Assembly: GCF_036567765.1 (NCBI RefSeq)
Contig: NZ_DATCTU010000034.1
Location: forward strand, 1-48,643
Length of the DNA: 48,643 nucleotides
Reading direction: 5' to 3'
Source: Pseudobacteroides sp.
Lineage (GTDB): Bacteria > Bacillota > Clostridia > Acetivibrionales > DSM-2933
The notes under the pieces are model-generated. The model searched no databases, was not told the DNA's origin, and worked only from the letters and a program-made list of their open reading frames with translations. Numbering within the stretch: position 1 is the first letter of the stretch; every line of letters begins with the position of its first letter. Made by a program: the position numbers and the translations under genes. Shown here in pieces: positions 32,247-42,222 of the stretch.

Positions 32247-33131
32247 ATGTTTGATGTAATAATAATCGGAAAGGGTCCGGCAGGCATATCGGCTTCCTTG
32301 TATACTATAAGAGCCAATCTTAAGACTCTTATTATAGGCATGAATGACAGTGCCCTTTACAAGACAGATAAAATTGAGAATTATTATGGTTTTTCTGAGC
32401 CTATAAGCGGATATTATTTATTGAAGCAGGGAGAAAACCAGGCTGTCAGGCTTGGGGGAGAAATTATACATGATGAAGTGATTGAAATTAAAAAAAGCGA
32501 CAAATTTGAAATTACCACCGCTAAAGGGAAGTTTTATTCTAAAGCGGTTTTAATGGCAACAGGGCAAAAGCAAAAAAGAATAAACATTCAGAACCTAAAG
32601 GAGCTTGAAGGAAACGGGGTCAGTTACTGTTCAACCTGCGATGGTTTCTTCTATAACGATCTGAAGGTTGGTGTGCTGGGATTTAAAGATTATGCAGTAC
32701 ATGAAGCTGTGGAGCTTCTGGCATTTACCAAAGACATAACAATATACACAAATGGCTTTGAGCCTGAATTTTCACAAGGATTTATTGATGAATCGAAAAA
32801 GTTTAATATAAATAAAAAGCCCGTTGCAAGGCTTGAGGGTAAAGACTTTTTGCAGAGAATTGTATTTGAAGACGGTTCAAGAGAGAATATTGATGGGTTA
32901 TTTGTTGCATACGAGAGTGCTTCAAGTACAGACTTTGCAAGAAAGCTGGGAGTACTTACTCAGGATAGCTCAATTCTTGTAAATTCAGATATGCAGACCA
33001 ATATCGAAGGCATGTTTGCAGCAGGTGATTGCATAGGCGGCTTTAAACAAATAGCTACTGCGGTAGGACAAGGTGCTTTAGCTGGAAGAAAGGTTATTGA
33101 ATATGTAAGGAATATGAAGAATGCGTTTTAA
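32247..33131 (+). CDS. Thioredoxin reductase homologue lacking NADPH motifs (ferredoxin-dependent FFTR-like)
   Basis: This 294-residue flavoprotein starts at ATG 32247 after GGAGGA. The FAD motif is IIGKGPAGISASLY (residues 6-19), the redox CSTC at 128-131 is in SYCSTCDGFFYND, and the C-terminal FAD motif is EGMFAAGDCIGGFKQIATAVGQGA. In normal TrxR the second Rossmann fold has GGGDSA and HRRxxxR for NADPH. Here the corresponding text is VGVLGFKDYAVHEAVELL and later ITIYTNGFEP, so both are missing. This matches the described clostridial ferredoxin-dependent flavin thioredoxin reductases, though the electron donor is inferred. No thioredoxin gene is adjacent. Expression may be controlled by the leader hairpins. 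Confidence 0.82.
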   Translation: MFDVIIIGKGPAGISASLYTIRANLKTLIIGMNDSALYKTDKIENYYGFSEPISGYYLLKQGENQAVRLGGEIIHDEVIEIKKSDKFEITTAKGKFYSKAVLMATGQKQKRINIQNLKELEGNGVSYCSTCDGFFYNDLKVGVLGFKDYAVHEAVELLAFTKDITIYTNGFEPEFSQGFIDESKKFNINKKPVARLEGKDFLQRIVFEDGSRENIDGLFVAYESASSTDFARKLGVLTQDSSILVNSDMQTNIEGMFAAGDCIGGFKQIATAVGQGALAGRKVIEYVRNMKNAF

Positions 33132-33168
33132 ACAGTTTGGATACAGCGGGATATGCGACAGCCAAATG

Positions 33169-33192
33169 TAATAGATTTATCACTTTTAATAT
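33169..33192. repeat. 24-bp motif shared with 25359-25382, copy 2
   Basis: It matches 25359-25382 at 23 of 24 positions. It lies 70-90 bases before the GTG of the ArsR-family gene and just upstream of the TATAAT at 33215-33220. It is a possible regulator site. Confidence 0.5.
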
Positions 33193-33261
33193 ATGCTGAT
33201 GACAAACGATATGGTATAATACTATCCGTTGGAATATAATTTCTAAACGGAGGTTAGAGTT

Positions 33262-33555
33262 GTGGAAGATGTAAAAAAGTATGAAGAAAAAGCTGAAAAG
33301 TTAAAAGTAATTTCTCATCCACAGAGGTTATGCATAGTAAAGGGATTGATCGGAAATGACTGCAACGTTACCAAGATTCAGGAATGCCTCGGTTTACCGC
33401 AATCCACTGTTTCACAGCACATAGCTAAATTGAGAACGGCTGGTATAATTGAAGGTAAAAGAAACGGTCTTGAAATTTGTTATAAAGTTGTTGATAAAGA
33501 AATAGTTGATATTATTAATGTTCTATTTAACCCCGCTGGAAATATATGTGATTAG
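33262..33555 (+). CDS. ArsR/SmtB-family winged-helix repressor
   Basis: This 97-residue protein starts at GTG 33262, eight bases after GGAGG. The winged-helix DNA-binding region is KLKVISHPQRLCIVKGLIG, then LGLPQSTVSQHIAKLRTAGI (recognition helix) and IEGKRNGLEICYKVVDKEI (wing). Cysteines occur at RLC, NDC and QEC around helices 2-3. The classical alpha-3 metal site ELCVCDL is not present, so the sensor chemistry (metal, thiol or persulfide) is not decided. A TATAAT at 33215-33220 is a likely -10. The neighbours are a redox flavoenzyme upstream and deoC 42 bases downstream; it may regulate its own operon. Confidence 0.87.
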   Translation: MEDVKKYEEKAEKLKVISHPQRLCIVKGLIGNDCNVTKIQECLGLPQSTVSQHIAKLRTAGIIEGKRNGLEICYKVVDKEIVDIINVLFNPAGNICD

Positions 33556-33597
33556 TTATATTGATATAATGTTTGGTGTTTATTGGGAGGTTTGATT

Positions 33598-34281
33598 TTG
33601 GATAAAAATATAATAGCCAAGATGATTGATCATGCAGTTTTGAAGCCTGATGCAGCAGATTTGGACGTTGAGAGGGAATGCCAAATTGCATTGAGGCTTG
33701 ATATAGCTTCTGTTTGTGTGAAGCCTTGCCATGTAAAGCTTGCTTACAGCATTCTGAAAGACTCCGATGTAATGGTCAGTACTGTTATTGGTTTTCCACA
33801 TGGTGGCACTACGACGGCATGCAAGGTGGCAGAAGCCTGTGAAGCCATAGAAAATGGGGCTTCTGAGCTTGATATGGTTATAAATATAGGCAAGCTCCTG
33901 TCTGGAGATTATACCTATGTGAAAAATGATATAGAGGCAGTAGCAAAGGCTGCACATTCGAAAAACGCAGCTCTGAAGGTAATTATTGAAACAGCCTTAC
34001 TGGATGATGAAAGAAAGAGAATTTCCAGCAGGCTTTCAGAAGAAGCCGGGGCTGATTTTGTAAAAACATCTACTGGTTTTAACGGCAGTGGTGCAGATCC
34101 CGATGACATCGTTCTTATAAAAAACTCAGTATCATCCAATATGAAAATTAAAGCTTCAGGTGGAATAAAGACATTGGATCAAGCCGTCAGGTTTATTGAA
34201 TTAGGCTGCAAGAGGCTTGGCACAAGTTCTACAGAGCAGATATTGACAGGAAAACATAAAGAAGATAAAAGCTCCTACTAA
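33598..34281 (+). CDS. deoC: Deoxyribose-phosphate aldolase
   Basis: This 227-residue class I aldolase starts at TTG 33598, seven bases after GGGAGG; in-frame TTGs at 33583 and 33592 are poorly placed. Signatures are IDHAVLKPDA at the N-terminus, ASVCVKPCHVKLAY, TVIGFPHGGTTTACKVAE, ELDMVINIGKLLSGDY, LKVIIETALL and FVKTSTGFNGSGA, where Lys156 forms the Schiff base, then KIKASGGIKTLDQAVRFIELG. It splits deoxyribose 5-phosphate into glyceraldehyde 3-phosphate and acetaldehyde. No other deoxynucleoside catabolic genes are adjacent. Confidence 0.95.
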   Translation: MDKNIIAKMIDHAVLKPDAADLDVERECQIALRLDIASVCVKPCHVKLAYSILKDSDVMVSTVIGFPHGGTTTACKVAEACEAIENGASELDMVINIGKLLSGDYTYVKNDIEAVAKAAHSKNAALKVIIETALLDDERKRISSRLSEEAGADFVKTSTGFNGSGADPDDIVLIKNSVSSNMKIKASGGIKTLDQAVRFIELGCKRLGTSSTEQILTGKHKEDKSSY

Positions 34282-34381
34282 TATGTTTAATGATACATTA
34301 TAAATATTTTATTCAATGAATATCACAAGAATGGACGGCATAGAAATATTCTATAAAGAATAATTTGTGAGGTGCCGGACA

Positions 34382-35269
34382 GTGCGAAAAACGTTTAGTA
34401 TCATCATATGCTGTTTATTATTAGTATCAATGTTTACCGGGTGTGGTATTCTACAGAAGTTTGGAATTGGAGAAAATGAGTCTGAGGAGCTGCAGCCTGC
34501 AAGTAGCATCGTTATGGGAGAAGAAGAGGCACGATTGCTTTCGGATAAAGTGCCTATTCATCTGTATTTTGCCAACGAGGACGGTTCCAAGCTTAAACTG
34601 GAAGTAAGATATATTCCTGTTAGTGAAGCAAAAAAAAGTGTGAATAATCTGGCTGGTATTGTGGTTAACGAGCTTATTAAAGGACCCACCAAGAAAGGGC
34701 TAAAGGCTACTATACCGGAAGGTACAAAATTGGTGAAAAACAGTGTACCTATAAAAGACGGTGTAGCTACGGTGAATTTTTCAAAGGATTTTGTTGATAA
34801 GCATCCCGGCGGTAAGGATGCAGAAAGAATTACTATTTACTCTATAGTTAATTCACTTACAGACATAAAAGCCATTCAAGAGGTAAAGTTCTTAATAAAT
34901 GGAAAAGTATGCGAGACATACAAAGGTAACTTTAAATTTGATGCTGCCTTCCCTAGAAATTTGTCAATTATAAGCAATGAGGTTGCTTTGCCCAGTCCGG
35001 GGGCCACAGAAAATGCAAGCGGCTTGAGCAAAACAGAGCCTGAGAAAGGCAATACTGCAGATAATGAAACTGTAAGCAAAGACAATGAATATAAAGACAA
35101 CAAGGACAAAGACAATACAAGTAAGAATAACTCAGATAAAGATAATATTAAGAAAGACGACACTTCTAAAAAATCCGATTCCGGCATTGATATGGAAGAA
35201 ACAGATCAAAGTGTTACAGGCAGTATGTCAAATATAACTGTGGATTCCGATGGAACGATTTTAGAATAG
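34382..35269 (+). CDS. GerMN-domain lipoprotein (germination/sporulation GerM-like)
   Basis: This 295-residue protein starts at GTG 34382, seven bases after GAGGTG; the frame also opens at GTG 34367. The N-terminus is a lipoprotein signal with lipobox FTGC. The GerMN domain spans about residues 50-185: IHLYFANEDGSKLKLEVRYI, LVNELIKGPTKKGLKATIPE-like text and VKNSVPIKDGVATVNFSKDF. The last about 80 residues are a low-complexity Asp/Lys/Asn/Ser-rich tail. GerM in Bacillus helps sporulation and germination, and GerMN lipoproteins also occur in other envelope contexts. A terminator follows. Confidence 0.87.
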   Translation: MRKTFSIIICCLLLVSMFTGCGILQKFGIGENESEELQPASSIVMGEEEARLLSDKVPIHLYFANEDGSKLKLEVRYIPVSEAKKSVNNLAGIVVNELIKGPTKKGLKATIPEGTKLVKNSVPIKDGVATVNFSKDFVDKHPGGKDAERITIYSIVNSLTDIKAIQEVKFLINGKVCETYKGNFKFDAAFPRNLSIISNEVALPSPGATENASGLSKTEPEKGNTADNETVSKDNEYKDNKDKDNTSKNNSDKDNIKKDDTSKKSDSGIDMEETDQSVTGSMSNITVDSDGTILE

Positions 35270-35302
35270 ATATAACAAAATCCATAATTTACAAGACATA
35301 AT

Positions 35303-35352
35303 AAAAGGCTGATGCAAAATATGCTTATCAACATTCTGCATCGGCCTTTATA
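35303..35352. terminator. Bidirectional terminator between GerMN lipoprotein and aat
   Basis: AAAGGCTGATGCA (35304-35316) pairs with TGCATCGGCCTTT (35337-35349), with one G-U/mismatch and a 20-nt loop. Short A- and T-runs on both sides suit the convergent genes. Confidence 0.75.
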
Positions 35353-35354
35353 GA

Positions 35355-36026
35355 TCAAGATTCGCTTAGGTAGCTCCAACTGCCTGTTCTGATAGGGGCT
35401 TTAAGTCCCTGGTCAAGCAGTTCCAAAAACTCAGCTCTCGTTATATTAACTGCACCAAGGGATTCCAAGTGCTCTGAGTATACCTGACAATCAATTAAAG
35501 AAAAATCATTCTTTTCAATCAGCTTTATAAAGGCTGCTTTAGATGCATTATCCATAACTGAGAACATAGACTCACCGAAAAAGCAGCTTCCCATCGATAA
35601 CCCGTATAGTCCTCCTACAAGCTTATCACCATACCATGTTTCAACAGAATGAGCGATACCGAGCTTGTGAAGCTTACAGTAGCTTTCTATCATATCATTG
35701 TCGATCCAGGTATCGTCCTTGCGTGTATAGCCGCAATTTGTAATGACATCTCTAAAACATGTATCGAAGGTGATCTTATAATACTCCTTTTTAAGGAACT
35801 TTCTCATGGACTTAGATATCCTCAAATCCTTAGGGAAAAGTACAAAACGTGGATCGGGAGACCACCACAATACAGGCTTTTCCGAATACCATGGGAATAT
35901 GCCGTTTTCGTACGCAAGGCAAAGCCTTTCACATGACAAATCTCCTCCCACTGCCAACAAACCGTCTTCGTTTGATAATGAAGGGTGTGGGAATACTAGT
36001 TTATTTGTTAGTCGGTAAACTGGCAT
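35355..36026 (-). CDS. aat: Leucyl/phenylalanyl-tRNA-protein transferase
   Basis: This 223-residue protein of the Aat family begins [20 protein letters not shown] and carries [72 protein letters not shown] and [10 protein letters not shown]. It transfers Leu or Phe from aminoacyl-tRNA to proteins with N-terminal Lys or Arg, creating primary N-degrons. It follows clpA by 11 bases on the same strand, so a clpS-clpA-aat operon makes the adaptor, unfoldase and degron-marking enzyme together. All conserved motifs are present. Confidence 0.96.
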   Translation of the reverse strand: MPVYRLTNKLVFPHPSLSNEDGLLAVGGDLSCERLCLAYENGIFPWYSEKPVLWWSPDPRFVLFPKDLRISKSMRKFLKKEYYKITFDTCFRDVITNCGYTRKDDTWIDNDMIESYCKLHKLGIAHSVETWYGDKLVGGLYGLSMGSCFFGESMFSVMDNASKAAFIKLIEKNDFSLIDCQVYSEHLESLGAVNITRAEFLELLDQGLKAPIRTGSWSYLSES

Positions 36027-36037
36027 TTAAGATCTCC

Positions 36038-38296
36038 TTAGGTTTCACTGAACGTGATAAATACTTCATCATTTTTTACATCTATTATGGCGGTTCCGCC
36101 ACTACTGAGCTTTCCAAAAAGCACTTCGTCAACCAGCAAAGTTTTCACCTTTTCCTGAACCACCCTTAGTATTTCCCTTGCACCGTAAATGGATGAAAGG
36201 CCTTTATTGGAAAGCCATTTATAGCATTCTTCGGTTACACTAAGGGTTATTTTTTTAGATTCCAGTTTTGCTTCAAAATCACGTATTGCCTTTCTTGCAA
36301 TTAAGGCAGCCATTTCTTCATTGATATGGTTAAACACAACTACTTCATCAAGCCTGTTTCTGAATTCAGGTAAGAAAGTGCGTTCAACCTCTTTGGTAAT
36401 GGAGCTTTTATCAACCTGCTTTTTGTCAAATCCGATCAATGCCTTGCCAACTTCCCTTGCTCCTGCATTTGAAGTCATTATTATAATAACATTTCTAAAA
36501 TCGGCTTTCTTTCCGGTGTTGTCGGTTAAGGTAGCGTAATCCATGATTTGTAGGAGTACGTTATAAATGTCAGGATGTGCTTTTTCTATCTCATCAAGAA
36601 GCAGCACACAGTAAGGTGTTTTTCTTATGGAGTCGGTCAAAAGGCCGCCTTCTTCATAGCCTACATACCCAGGAGGTGCACCAATCAGCCTTGCCACAGT
36701 ATGCTTTTCCTGGTACTCACTCATGTCGAACCGGATAAGAGGTATACCCATGGAGTTAGCAAGCTGCCTGGATATCTCTGTTTTACCTACACCGGTAGGA
36801 CCAACAAAAAGAAGGGAGGCTACAGGTTTTTCACCCTCAAGAAAGCCTGCTCTGGACATTTTTATTGCCCTTACAATGGTTTCTATTGCATGATCCTGAC
36901 CGTATATATTTGATTTAAGGTTTGATTCCAAGTCCTTAAGCTTGGATATTTCATTACCTGAAATGTTTTGCTCAGGTATTTTGGCGATCTGAGAAAGTGT
37001 TCTCTCAATATCCTTGCCTGTAATTAATATTTCTTCGGCCTCATCACCGTTTAGCCTTGCATAAGCCCCCGATTCGTCAATAAGATCAATTGCCTTGTCA
37101 GGAAGGTGCCTGTCATTCATATATTTTGCAGACAGCTCTGCGGCAAGGGTTATAGCTTCATCGGTATATCTGACCCTGTGATAACCCTCATATTTTTCTT
37201 TTAATCCATTTAGGATAAGCTTTGTTTCTTCAATGGAAGGTTCAGGAATCTCAATTTTTTGAAACCTTCTTGATAAAGCCCTGTCCTTATCAAAATACTT
37301 TTTATATTCCTCATAGGTTGTGGAGCCAATAAACCTCATTTTCCCAGAAGTAAGAAAGGGCTTTAATATGTTTGAGGCATCCATTGAGCCTGAAACAGAT
37401 CCTGCTCCGACAACATTATGAATTTCGTCAATGTAGACTATGGCGTTGCCTTGTTCTTCTATTTCCTTCAAAACCTTTTTTAATCTTTCTTCAAAGTCTC
37501 CCCTGTATTTAGTACCTGCAAGCAGTGAGCCCATATCAATAGAGTAGATATTGCTGCCCGTAAGAACTTTTGGAACATCTCCATTATTTATCATACTGGC
37601 AAGACCTTCTGTAATGGCTGTTTTACCTACACCAGGGTCACCAACATGAACAGGGTTGTTTTTTATCCTTCTTGACAGCACCTGAACGGTCCTCTGGATG
37701 ATGTCTTTTCTGCCAATAAGAGGATCAATGTCACCGTTCCGGGCTTTTTCTATCAGATTGACAGCGTACTTTTCAAGAAATTTTTGTTTTATGGGCGTTT
37801 CGCTCACTTCTGAATATTCCGTTTCCTCATCAGACTCATCAAGTATTTCCTCATCCTCGTATTCTTCATCTGCATCTGATTCACCATGTGATATATACCT
37901 TAGCACATTCAGTCTGGTAACTCCGTTTTTTTCGAGAATATAACGTGAAAAGGACTCTTCCAGATCTAAAATAGAGGCATAAATATCGCCTATTTTAATA
38001 AGATCCTTGCCGGAGGATACCATGTGGAACGCTGCATTATTGATAACAGAGTTAACACCATCAGAGGCAATAGGTTCAGCATTATCGATCATATCCATGT
38101 TGTCTTTAAAAAACTTGTCAAGGTCGCTTTTTATTCCATCGATATTTCCCCCGCAGTTTTGGATAATATCCTTTCCCTCATCAAAAAAAAGTGAAGAATA
38201 AAGTATATGCTCAGGAGTAAAATACTCGTGGTTTCTAAATTTTGCTTCATTATATGCCGCATAAATAATTTTATCGGCTATGTTGTCCAGGTTCAT
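36038..38296 (-). CDS. clpA: ATP-dependent Clp protease ATP-binding subunit ClpA
   Basis: This 752-residue class I Clp ATPase has an N-terminal domain ([20 protein letters not shown]) and a Glu/Asp-rich linker near 145-165. AAA1 has Walker A GDPGVGKT and [16 protein letters not shown]2 has Walker [10 protein letters not shown] and [12 protein letters not shown]. The ClpP-docking tripeptide is present as Ile621-Gly-Phe623 in KALIGFDKK. There is no M-domain between AAA1 and AAA2, so it is ClpA and not ClpB/ClpC. It unfolds substrates, including ClpS-delivered N-degron proteins, for ClpP. clpS lies 36 bases upstream and aat 11 bases downstream. clpP is not in the window. Confidence 0.96.
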   Translation of the reverse strand: MNLDNIADKIIYAAYNEAKFRNHEYFTPEHILYSSLFFDEGKDIIQNCGGNIDGIKSDLDKFFKDNMDMIDNAEPIASDGVNSVINNAAFHMVSSGKDLIKIGDIYASILDLEESFSRYILEKNGVTRLNVLRYISHGESDADEEYEDEEILDESDEETEYSEVSETPIKQKFLEKYAVNLIEKARNGDIDPLIGRKDIIQRTVQVLSRRIKNNPVHVGDPGVGKTAITEGLASMINNGDVPKVLTGSNIYSIDMGSLLAGTKYRGDFEERLKKVLKEIEEQGNAIVYIDEIHNVVGAGSVSGSMDASNILKPFLTSGKMRFIGSTTYEEYKKYFDKDRALSRRFQKIEIPEPSIEETKLILNGLKEKYEGYHRVRYTDEAITLAAELSAKYMNDRHLPDKAIDLIDESGAYARLNGDEAEEILITGKDIERTLSQIAKIPEQNISGNEISKLKDLESNLKSNIYGQDHAIETIVRAIKMSRAGFLEGEKPVASLLFVGPTGVGKTEISRQLANSMGIPLIRFDMSEYQEKHTVARLIGAPPGYVGYEEGGLLTDSIRKTPYCVLLLDEIEKAHPDIYNVLLQIMDYATLTDNTGKKADFRNVIIIMTSNAGAREVGKALIGFDKKQVDKSSITKEVERTFLPEFRNRLDEVVVFNHINEEMAALIARKAIRDFEAKLESKKITLSVTEECYKWLSNKGLSSIYGAREILRVVQEKVKTLLVDEVLFGKLSSGGTAIIDVKNDEVFITFSET

Positions 38297-38332
38297 TTTA
38301 ACCTCCTATTATCTGGATACTATAAATCCTAA

Positions 38333-38632
38333 CTACTCTCTTTCCATTATAGATTTTAGCGGATAACCCGATTCTGCCGCCATTCTTTCAACCTGATTTA
38401 TCTTGGTCAATGCAATATCATAGGTATATAATCCGACAATGCCTTTACCCTTTTTGTGGACATCAAGCATTATCAATGTAGCTTCCGTAATACTTTTATG
38501 GAAGACAACCATTAAGACATTTATAACAAACTCCATTGTAGTATAGTCATCATTCAAAAGGATAACTCGATACATGTTGGGTTCTTTTATTAAGTTTTTA
38601 ATATCTTCTTTTGATATTACTTTATCAGACAT
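38333..38632 (-). CDS. clpS: N-degron adaptor ClpS
   Basis: This 99-residue adaptor starts at ATG 38632 behind AAGGTGATG. The N-degron pocket is visible: YRVILLNDDYTTMEFVINVL (Asn27, Asp28, Asp29, Met33), then Met55 and His59 in IMLDVHKKGKGIVG. The end matches AESGYPLKSIMERE of the family. It binds N-terminal Leu/Phe/Trp/Tyr and passes the substrate to ClpA. It is the first gene of clpS-clpA-aat. Confidence 0.96.
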   Translation of the reverse strand: MSDKVISKEDIKNLIKEPNMYRVILLNDDYTTMEFVINVLMVVFHKSITEATLIMLDVHKKGKGIVGLYTYDIALTKINQVERMAAESGYPLKSIMERE

Positions 38633-38696
38633 AAAAACATCACCTTTTTATTTCACTTGTTATTATAATTATGCAATATACCATTTTTTGTTCGTG

Positions 38697-39638
38697 TCAA
38701 GGCTGAGGCAGCTCCGGTATATTGTGCTCTTTGTTCATTGTATAGGGCTTAAATGATGATTTAACTATTGAATTTCCCTTATCTATTTCAAGTACCCCAT
38801 GATGGTAGAAGTTATTTCTGAAATAATATCTCAAATCAGTAAACGTATAACGTTTTATATCTCCATCCGATTCGGCCGATACATGAAAAACAGGCGTAAA
38901 ATCCATAAAAAACTTGCCTAATGTGGAATTTAGGGCACTCTTTATTTTATTATAATGAAGTTTAGGGAATTTTTCTATAATGTTTATTTTTCCATTTAAT
39001 ATATTCTTTTCACCTACAAGTATAAACTTATCATCCTCCAGCACGAAATGCCATCTGAATATGGCAAGCATTGAAGGTATGATCGCCGAAATTTTCATAG
39101 ACGTATAAGCTTTTTTCAATTCTGTTTTTATCAATAATTTATATATCAATCTCAGGAGTACATACAATCCTAATACCAGTATTGATATTATACCTGTTCT
39201 GCTGTTACCGAAAATATACCCGAGAAGGAAAAGTATTACCAAGGGGTCAATTATTACTATAAGGTTCAAGGCCATCTTTCTTTTATAAAAAGGCCATAGA
39301 AATTTTGCACCATAGGAGTTGAGTATATCTGAAATGGTGTGGGACAGGCATCCTGCCATTGTACATAGGAAAACACCAAAAAAGTTTGAGCCTGGATACA
39401 GTAGTTTCAGAGCAATAGAAATAATAATGGATGATATTAGGAGTCCTATTATTGAATGGGTGGCTGCTCTGTGGTTTTTCAAGTAGACATAATTTCCCCA
39501 TTTCTTTAATACAATGTCTATATCGGGAAAAATGGAGCCAACTACCAGTCCGATGTTTTCAGGAGTAGAAAAATTAATACCGTAACCCGCTGCTTTTGAT
39601 AATGCAGTACCGATGACAGCGTGTGAAAATGGATCCAT
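38697..39638 (-). CDS. YdjM/DUF457-type membrane-bound metal-dependent hydrolase
   Basis: This 313-residue protein starts at ATG 39638 after GGAGGTAATG. The family motifs are clear: MDPFSHAVIGTALSKAAGY at the start, GSIFPDIDIVLKKWGN, NHRAATHSIIGLLISS and AGCLSHTISDILNSYG, whose His/Asp residues would bind metal, interleaved with about five hydrophobic segments. The C-terminal about 110 residues are soluble and not recognised. The biochemical role of this family is unproven; a LexA link has been reported for the E. coli member. It lies 64 bases upstream of clpS on the same strand. Confidence 0.85.
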   Translation of the reverse strand: MDPFSHAVIGTALSKAAGYGINFSTPENIGLVVGSIFPDIDIVLKKWGNYVYLKNHRAATHSIIGLLISSIIISIALKLLYPGSNFFGVFLCTMAGCLSHTISDILNSYGAKFLWPFYKRKMALNLIVIIDPLVILFLLGYIFGNSRTGIISILVLGLYVLLRLIYKLLIKTELKKAYTSMKISAIIPSMLAIFRWHFVLEDDKFILVGEKNILNGKINIIEKFPKLHYNKIKSALNSTLGKFFMDFTPVFHVSAESDGDIKRYTFTDLRYYFRNNFYHHGVLEIDKGNSIVKSSFKPYTMNKEHNIPELPQP

Positions 39639-39774
39639 TACATTACCTCCATAATGTGTGTTGTTTTGATTAAGTGAATAGTCATATTTAATCTATAAAT
39701 TATATCGGCATAACCTTTGGATAATGACAGTTATAAATAACTAACGCCAATAAACTTTTAATATATCATAATAC

Positions 39775-39812
39775 ATATAAGTGACTTGAATCAAGCTTCA
39801 AGTCACTTATAT
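39775..39812. terminator. Hairpin downstream of dapL
   Basis: ATATAAGTGACTTGAA (39775-39790) is a perfect complement of TTCAAGTCACTTATAT (39797-39812), with a 6-nt loop. It lies 28 bases after the dapL stop, on its 3' side. There is no marked U-tract; it probably ends the dapF-dapL transcript. Confidence 0.7.
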
Positions 39813-39839
39813 GTTAGGAGTTTATTAAATTCACAGGTC

Positions 39840-41075
39840 TTATATTTTAAGTCTTGACTTAAACCTTTCAATTGCTTTTTCAGTGTTTTCCTTGCTGCCG
39901 AAGGCTGTAAGCCTGAAATATCCCTGACCGCTAGGACCAAAACCAACTCCTGGGGTTCCTACGATATTTGCTTCAGTGAGGAGTTTATCAAAGAAAGACC
40001 ATGAATCCATACCGTTTGGAGTCTTAAGCCATATATATGGTGCGTTGACACCGCCAAACACTTCCAAGCCTACTGACTTGATGCCTTCTCTTATTATTGC
40101 TGCATTGGTCATGTAATAATCGATTAAAGCCTTGATTTGCTTCTGACCTTCCGGAGTATAAACTGCTGCGGCTCCTTTTTGGATAATATAGGGGACACCG
40201 TTAAACTTTGTAGTCTGCCTTCTGTTCCATAGTTTGTTTAGTTGTATTGCTTCGCCGTCCTTGGTGTATGCCAAAACTTCTTTTGGTACCACTGTATAAG
40301 CACATCTTGTGCCAGTAAAACCTGCATTTTTTGAAAAGCTGCGAAATTCGATAGCTACTTCCTTTGCACCATCAATCTCGTAAATGCTGTGAGGTATGTC
40401 AGACTCCTGAATATAAGCTTCATAAGCACCGTCGTAGAGAATTATAGCCTTATTTGCTTTTGCATAATCAACCCATTTCTTCAATTCGCTCTTTGGAATT
40501 GTCATACCTGTTGGGTTGTTGGGGAAGCATAAATATATAATATCTACTTTGTTCTTAGGCAGCTCAGGTATGAATTTGTTTTCTGATGTACAAGGTATAT
40601 AGGTGATCCTGTCGTATTTTCCGTCTGGTCCAAGTATGCCTGCTCTTCCAGCCATAACATTGCTATCAACGTAAACAGGATAAACGGGATCTGTAACGGC
40701 GATTATATTATCTAATCCGAATATTTCCTGGATATTACCGGTGTCACACTTTGAGCCGTCGCTTATAAATACCTCGTCGTTATCCAATTTGATGCCCCTA
40801 GGAGTATAATCGTACTCAATTACCTTTTGTATGAGAAAATCATAACCCTGCTCAGGGCCATAACCCTTAAACGTTTTTTCATCTGCCATTTCATCAACAG
40901 ACTTATGAAGACTATCTATTATTGCAGGGGGTAGTGCTCTTGTAACATCCCCTATTCCTAAGCGGATAACATCCGCGTCGGGATTATCATTTTTAAATTT
41001 GGCTACTCTTCTGCCTATTTCTGCAAATAAGTAACTTCCAGGTAGTTTTAAATAATTTTCGTTTACTAAAGCCAT
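39840..41075 (-). CDS. dapL: LL-diaminopimelate aminotransferase
   Basis: This 411-residue PLP enzyme starts at ATG 41075 behind AAGGAGATAG. It matches Dap[84 protein letters not shown] text, CFPNNPTG and [16 protein letters not shown], where the Lys in [10 protein letters not shown] binds PLP. It converts tetrahydrodipicolinate to LL-DAP in one step, bypassing the acylated intermediates of the lysine pathway. It follows dapF by 60 bases, giving two consecutive steps. Confidence 0.96.
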   Translation of the reverse strand: MALVNENYLKLPGSYLFAEIGRRVAKFKNDNPDADVIRLGIGDVTRALPPAIIDSLHKSVDEMADEKTFKGYGPEQGYDFLIQKVIEYDYTPRGIKLDNDEVFISDGSKCDTGNIQEIFGLDNIIAVTDPVYPVYVDSNVMAGRAGILGPDGKYDRITYIPCTSENKFIPELPKNKVDIIYLCFPNNPTGMTIPKSELKKWVDYAKANKAIILYDGAYEAYIQESDIPHSIYEIDGAKEVAIEFRSFSKNAGFTGTRCAYTVVPKEVLAYTKDGEAIQLNKLWNRRQTTKFNGVPYIIQKGAAAVYTPEGQKQIKALIDYYMTNAAIIREGIKSVGLEVFGGVNAPYIWLKTPNGMDSWSFFDKLLTEANIVGTPGVGFGPSGQGYFRLTAFGSKENTEKAIERFKSRLKI

Positions 41076-41135
41076 AACTATCTCCTTCCGATCATTTCAA
41101 TTGTAATATAATTGATTATTAATTATTAAAAAATA

Positions 41136-41969
41136 TTATATTTCTACTTCACCGTCAAATACTTTAGTGGCAGGACCTGTCATATAAACATGATTATCAT
41201 CTTCATTCCATTCAATGATCAAATCGCCGCCAAGTAGCTGTATAACAGCCTTTCTCTCGCACAATCCATTAAGGCAGGAAGCAACAAGAACAGCACAAGC
41301 ACCTGTTCCGCAAGCCAGGGTTTCACCGGCACCCCTTTCCCAAACACGCATTTTTAGTGTGTTTCTGTCAATAACCTGAACAAATTCTGCATTAACCTTT
41401 TTTGGGAATATATCAAGTGTTTCCATTTTAGGTCCCACTGTCTCCAAGGGGAAGTTTGCAACATCATCTACATATGTTACCGCATGAGGATTTCCCATTG
41501 ATACACATGTTATATTATATGTATCGGAGCCTATGTGTACCGGTTGGGATATAACCATATCATTGCTGATTTTAACGGGTATTTTTTCAGGTGATAATAT
41601 GGGCTCGCCCATGTCAACCTTTACAAGGGATACTTTATTATCTGTTACCTGCATATGGAGGATTTTTATGCCGGCAAGTGTTTCGATTGATATAGTAGTT
41701 TTATCAGTCAATTTGTTATCATACACAAATTTCCCAACACACCTTATGGCATTACCGCACATTTCGGACTCTGAACCGTCCGAATTAAACATTCTCATAG
41801 TAAAATCTGCTTTCTGGGAAGGTAATATCAAAACCAGACCGTCGGAACCAATACCGAAGTGCCTGTCGCTCAGCTTTTTCGAAACTTCCGATGGATTATC
41901 GATAGCCTGATCCAAACAGTTGACATAAATATAATCATTACCAATACCATGCATTTTTGTAAACTTCAT
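41136..41969 (-). CDS. dapF: Diaminopimelate epimerase
   Basis: This 277-residue protein starts at ATG 41969 behind GGAGGTATAG. Diagnostic motifs are [17 protein letters not shown] at the start, [19 protein letters not shown] with the first catalytic Cys, [20 protein letters not shown] with the second, and [14 protein letters not shown] at the end. It converts LL-DAP to meso-DAP for lysine and peptidoglycan. dapL follows downstream. Confidence 0.97.
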   Translation of the reverse strand: MKFTKMHGIGNDYIYVNCLDQAIDNPSEVSKKLSDRHFGIGSDGLVLILPSQKADFTMRMFNSDGSESEMCGNAIRCVGKFVYDNKLTDKTTISIETLAGIKILHMQVTDNKVSLVKVDMGEPILSPEKIPVKISNDMVISQPVHIGSDTYNITCVSMGNPHAVTYVDDVANFPLETVGPKMETLDIFPKKVNAEFVQVIDRNTLKMRVWERGAGETLACGTGACAVLVASCLNGLCERKAVIQLLGGDLIIEWNEDDNHVYMTGPATKVFDGEVEI

Positions 41970-42164
41970 ACTATACCTCCGAGTCGTTATATTTATGAAT
42001 TATATATATTTTCAAATATTTTTGACTTAAGCTCTAATATTTGCCTCATAAGTACCTATATTATAGCATAGACACTGAAAATAGCAAAAGAAATTTGAAT
42101 TTAAATTAAGGTTATAAAAGGTTATTTACTGAACAAACTATACAGATCTTTGGTGATTATGGTG

Positions 42165-42191
42165 TTGAAGTGTAAAATAATATGGTATACT
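42165..42191 (+). promoter_or_regulatory. Candidate promoter for corA
   Basis: TTGAAG (42165-42170) and TATACT (42186-42191) are 15 bases apart and 32 bases before the corA start. The spacing is short but the boxes are good. Confidence 0.4.
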
Positions 42192-42222
42192 ATATCAAAG
42201 TTTTATAAAACAGGGTGATGCC

